A stretch of 7,015 bases of DNA, from contig JAKLIU010000106.1 of the NCBI GenBank assembly GCA_022709445.1, forward strand, positions 1 to 7,015, given 5' to 3'. Under the pieces are notes generated by a model. It was not told the origin of the DNA. It saw only the letters and a program-made list of their open reading frames with translations, and made no database searches. The stretch is from Spirochaetota bacterium. GTDB lineage: Bacteria; Spirochaetota; Spirochaetia; Treponematales; UBA12059. The position numbers and the translations under genes were made by a program. The stretch's first letter is position 1; every line of letters starts with the position of its first letter. Below are positions 4,818 through 7,015 of this stretch, piece after piece.

Positions 4818-6341
4818 ATGGCGACAGCACGCAAGGTATACGACTACAAGACGGACGCCGTGCGCGACAGGATAGCCGGCGCGTTCCGCAAGCGGGGCGG
4901 CGAGGCCACGGTGGCGGACCTGGTGGCGGCCACGGGCCTGCCCAAGGCCCAGGTGGACGCGGAGCTGCCGGCCGTCGCCGACGAGTTCGGCGGCCGGCTC
5001 AAGGTCACCGATTCAGGCGAGATCCTCTATTCCTTCCCGCGCGGCTTCCACAGCAGGTACCGGGGGCTCGGACCGTCGCTCAGGCGGGGCTGGAAAGCCT
5101 TCGGGAAGGGACTGGCCGCCGTTGCCGCGTTCCTGTTCAAGATCTGGATCGTGGTGATGCTGGTGGGCTACTTCCTCCTGTTCATCCTGCTGGCCCTGCT
5201 GGCCGTGGTGGCGTCCTTCGCCATGAGCGCGGCCGGGGGCGAGCGCAACTCCTCGTCGCGGAGCAGGGGCAGGGGAGGCAGCTTCATGATAGCCGGGCGC
5301 CTCCTCGAGCTGATCATGCGCATCTGGTTCTACAACGAGGTCTTCAAGTCACCGGGCCAGCGCCGCCTCGAGACGGACGCGCGCGCTCGCTCGCGGGCCG
5401 ACGCCCGGCCCCTGCACAAGGCCATTTTCTCCTTCGTGTTCGGCGAGCCGGATCCCAACGCCGGCCTGGACGAGTCCCAGAAGCGCGCCTTCGTCGCCAT
5501 GGTCCGCGAGAAGCGCGGCATCGTGATCTTGGAGGACTTCATGGCGCTCACCGGCCTGCCGCCCGCGGACGCAGAGCGCGAGATCAACCGCTACCTGTAC
5601 GAGTTCGAGGGTTCGCCCGAGGCGAGCGAGCAGGGCACGGTGCACTACCGTTTCGACGCCCTCATGCGCCGGGCCCAGGCCGACGCGACCGGCGCCTCCG
5701 ATTCGTCCCTGGCCAGGCTGCGGCCCTTCTCGGCCAACAAGAAGTCTTCCAACTTCTGGTACGCGGCCATCAACGGCGTCAACCTGCTGTTCGGTTCGTA
5801 CTTCCTGTTCAGCGCGCTCAGCCTGGGGAACATACCCAAGTACCTGGTCGACGGGTTCAGCTACTTCTACTGGTTCGTGCTGAACATTCCCGGTTTCCTG
5901 TCCGGCTACCTGGACCTGGGCACTGCGACCCTGCCCCTGCCCCTGGTCGCGATCGGGCTGGGCGCGGTGCCGGCGGCCTTCTCGGTGCTGTTCTGGCTGG
6001 TGCCCGCGCTGCGCGCCGCCCGGCTCAAGCGCGAGAACGAGCGCATCAAGGAAGCAAACCAGAGGCGCCTGGCCTACGCCCGCGCCCTGGCTTCGCCCTC
6101 GTCGGTGGCTCCGCTCTCGGCCGGCGACCTGCCCGCCGTGGCCCGGGCCAGCGATCCGACCCTGCCCGCGAAGCTGGTCGAGGAGCTGGCCGCCTACGAG
6201 GAGGGCGAGCCCGGACCGGACGGCCGCACCTGGAGGCTCAAGGAGCTGGAACGGAAGCTGGCGGACGTGGAGGGACTGCGCCGTTCCGTGGACATGGAAC
6301 GGTACCGGCTCGGCGGGGTCGCCTTCGACAGCGACAGCTGA
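4818..6341 (+). CDS. Multi-pass membrane protein of unknown function with two winged-helix-like repeats
   Basis: I do not recognise a named family for this 507-residue protein. The N-terminus (about 14-74) looks like a small winged-helix fold ending in the strand pair VTDSGEILYSFP. A long hydrophobic stretch (about 98-137, one or two membrane helices) and a Ser/Arg/Gly-rich linker (139-155) follow, then an amphipathic stretch (156-176). A second copy of the module lies at about 222-280 (IVILEDFMALTGLPPADAER and so on to VHYRF). Further hydrophobic segments lie at about 316-337, 345-364 and 371-398. The C-terminus is charged and helical, with likely coiled coils at about 398-425 and 472-495. 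The ATG at 4818 has GGAGG at 4809-4813; the frame is open back to 4284, but that part is a shadow of glgA. It follows glgA by 26 bp and abuts the permease gene, so co-transcription is likely. The modules might bind a protein, a nucleic acid or a membrane partner; that is inference. Confidence 0.88.
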   Translation: MATARKVYDYKTDAVRDRIAGAFRKRGGEATVADLVAATGLPKAQVDAELPAVADEFGGRLKVTDSGEILYSFPRGFHSRYRGLGPSLRRGWKAFGKGLAAVAAFLFKIWIVVMLVGYFLLFILLALLAVVASFAMSAAGGERNSSSRSRGRGGSFMIAGRLLELIMRIWFYNEVFKSPGQRRLETDARARSRADARPLHKAIFSFVFGEPDPNAGLDESQKRAFVAMVREKRGIVILEDFMALTGLPPADAEREINRYLYEFEGSPEASEQGTVHYRFDALMRRAQADATGASDSSLARLRPFSANKKSSNFWYAAINGVNLLFGSYFLFSALSLGNIPKYLVDGFSYFYWFVLNIPGFLSGYLDLGTATLPLPLVAIGLGAVPAAFSVLFWLVPALRAARLKRENERIKEANQRRLAYARALASPSSVAPLSAGDLPAVARASDPTLPAKLVEELAAYEEGEPGPDGRTWRLKELERKLADVEGLRRSVDMERYRLGGVAFDSDS

Positions 6342-7015
6342 ATGGCGGCAACAACGGATGCTCCGGGCTCCGCCGGCGCCGCGGGCAGGGCAGGCGGCAT
6401 CGCCCTGGCCCTGGTCTCGGCATCGGCCTTCGCCACGCTGGGACTGTTCGCCAGGTACATCTACGCGGGCGGGCTGTCGGTGCAGCAGGCCCTGGCCTGG
6501 CGCTTCACGGTGGCGGCTTTCCTGCTCTGGGCCTGGCTCCTGTCCACGGGGCGCTGGAGGCGGCCGGCCGCCGAGTACCGCAGGGCCGTCCTCCTGGGCG
6601 TGCTGGGCTTCTCCCCCCAGGCGGGGCTCTACTTCCTCACGGTGCGCTACCTGAATCCCGGGCTTGCCGGGCTGCTCCTCTACCTGTACCCGGCCTTCGT
6701 CGTGCTGTTGTCGCTGCTGTTCCTCAAGAAGAAGATCCGGGTTCCCCAGGCGATCGCCCTGGTCCTCTCCCTGGCCGGCTGCGCCCTCACCCTGTGGACC
6801 AGGGGCGACTACCCCGCGGTCGGCTACGCCCTGGGCGTGGCGGTGGCGGTCAGCTACGCGGCCTACCTGGTGGCCGGGGAACGGGTCCTGGCCTCGCTCG
6901 ATCCGGTGTTCGCCACCACCGTGGTGATGAGCTCCGCGGCGCTGGTCTACTGGACCGTCAGCGCGCTCACCGGCGCGGTCATGGTCCCGCAATCGGCTTC
7001 CGCCGTCCTGGCCAT
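6342..7015 (+). CDS. EamA-type (drug/metabolite transporter superfamily) permease, 3' end outside the window
   Basis: The first 224 residues of an integral membrane transporter are visible. DMT/EamA proteins usually have ten membrane helices in two five-helix repeats and export or import small metabolites. Here a short Ala/Gly-rich N-terminus (1-17) leads to hydrophobic segments at about 18-38, 48-68, 81-101, 105-128, 134-152, 159-177 and 189-212: the first repeat plus the start of the second. The family pattern is visible in SAFATLGLFARYIYAGGLS, LAWRFTVAAFLLW, YFLTVRYLNPGLAGLLLYLY followed by PAFVVLLSLLFLKKKI, and SYAAYLVAGERVL. The substrate cannot be inferred. The ATG follows the upstream TGA with no gap and there is no clear Shine-Dalgarno sequence, so translation may depend on termination of the upstream gene. 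The frame is open to the right edge of the window. Confidence 0.9.
   Translation, partial: MAATTDAPGSAGAAGRAGGIALALVSASAFATLGLFARYIYAGGLSVQQALAWRFTVAAFLLWAWLLSTGRWRRPAAEYRRAVLLGVLGFSPQAGLYFLTVRYLNPGLAGLLLYLYPAFVVLLSLLFLKKKIRVPQAIALVLSLAGCALTLWTRGDYPAVGYALGVAVAVSYAAYLVAGERVLASLDPVFATTVVMSSAALVYWTVSALTGAVMVPQSASAVLA

Noticed and set aside
3340..4830. Minus-strand open frame of 496 codons opposite glgA
   Set aside because: glgA on the plus strand is unmistakable. The antisense product has low-complexity composition and no family features.
5349..6992. Long minus-strand open frame of 547 codons
   Set aside because: It runs antisense to the membrane protein and permease genes, is rich in Gln, Gly, Arg and His with no recognisable domain, and has the typical look of a GC-rich shadow frame.

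Overview
This is a very GC-rich stretch (roughly 70% by eye) of bacterial chromosome, densely packed with protein genes. The best taxonomic pointer is the glycogen synthase. Its phrasing around the active-site motifs (for example RYYGVDK, YFIDHEGFFGREGIYG, AFQLCRKLGW and PSRYEPCGLNQMYSLRYGTLP) looks to me like the spirochaete branch of GlgA, so a high-GC spirochaete is my inference. It rests on remembered family wording, not on a search. I see no RNA genes, insertion sequences, CRISPR arrays, phage genes or other signs of recent transfer.

Layout. A Fur-family metalloregulator runs in from the left edge (1-477, +). A 136-bp intergenic region follows, with a good promoter (577-605) and a pair of 20-bp direct repeats. 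Next is a small six-helix membrane protein resembling an ECF-transporter S component (614-1237, +). It meets, tail to tail with a 14-bp overlap, a two-component system on the minus strand: a NarL-type response regulator (1224-1898) and a HisKA_3-type membrane sensor kinase (1895-3172), joined by an ATGA stop/start overlap. A compact divergent control region (3173-3321) separates the kinase from glgA (3322-4791, +). After glgA come a 507-residue membrane protein of unknown function that carries two copies of a winged-helix-like module (4818-6341), and an EamA/DMT-type permease cut by the right edge (6342-7015). The last three genes are closely spaced and probably form one operon.

How the parts may work together. 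The kinase and response regulator should form a signalling pair. The input is unknown, but the sensor domain is extracytoplasmic. Their promoter lies back to back with the glgA promoter, so control of glycogen synthesis by this system is a reasonable but untested idea. The S-component-like gene has no ATPase or T-component partner in view. If minus-strand transcription reads past the regulator stop, the first good terminator it meets is about 760 bp on, inside the 3' end of the Fur-family gene. The transcript would therefore be antisense to the whole S-component-like gene.

The most notable non-coding features are three similar promoters (TTGCCC, 17-18 bp, TAnAAT/TATACT), two of which place the transcription start at or almost at the ATG (leaderless mRNAs), a 26-bp near-perfect palindrome just ahead of the glgA ribosome binding site, and the strong terminator hairpin mentioned above.
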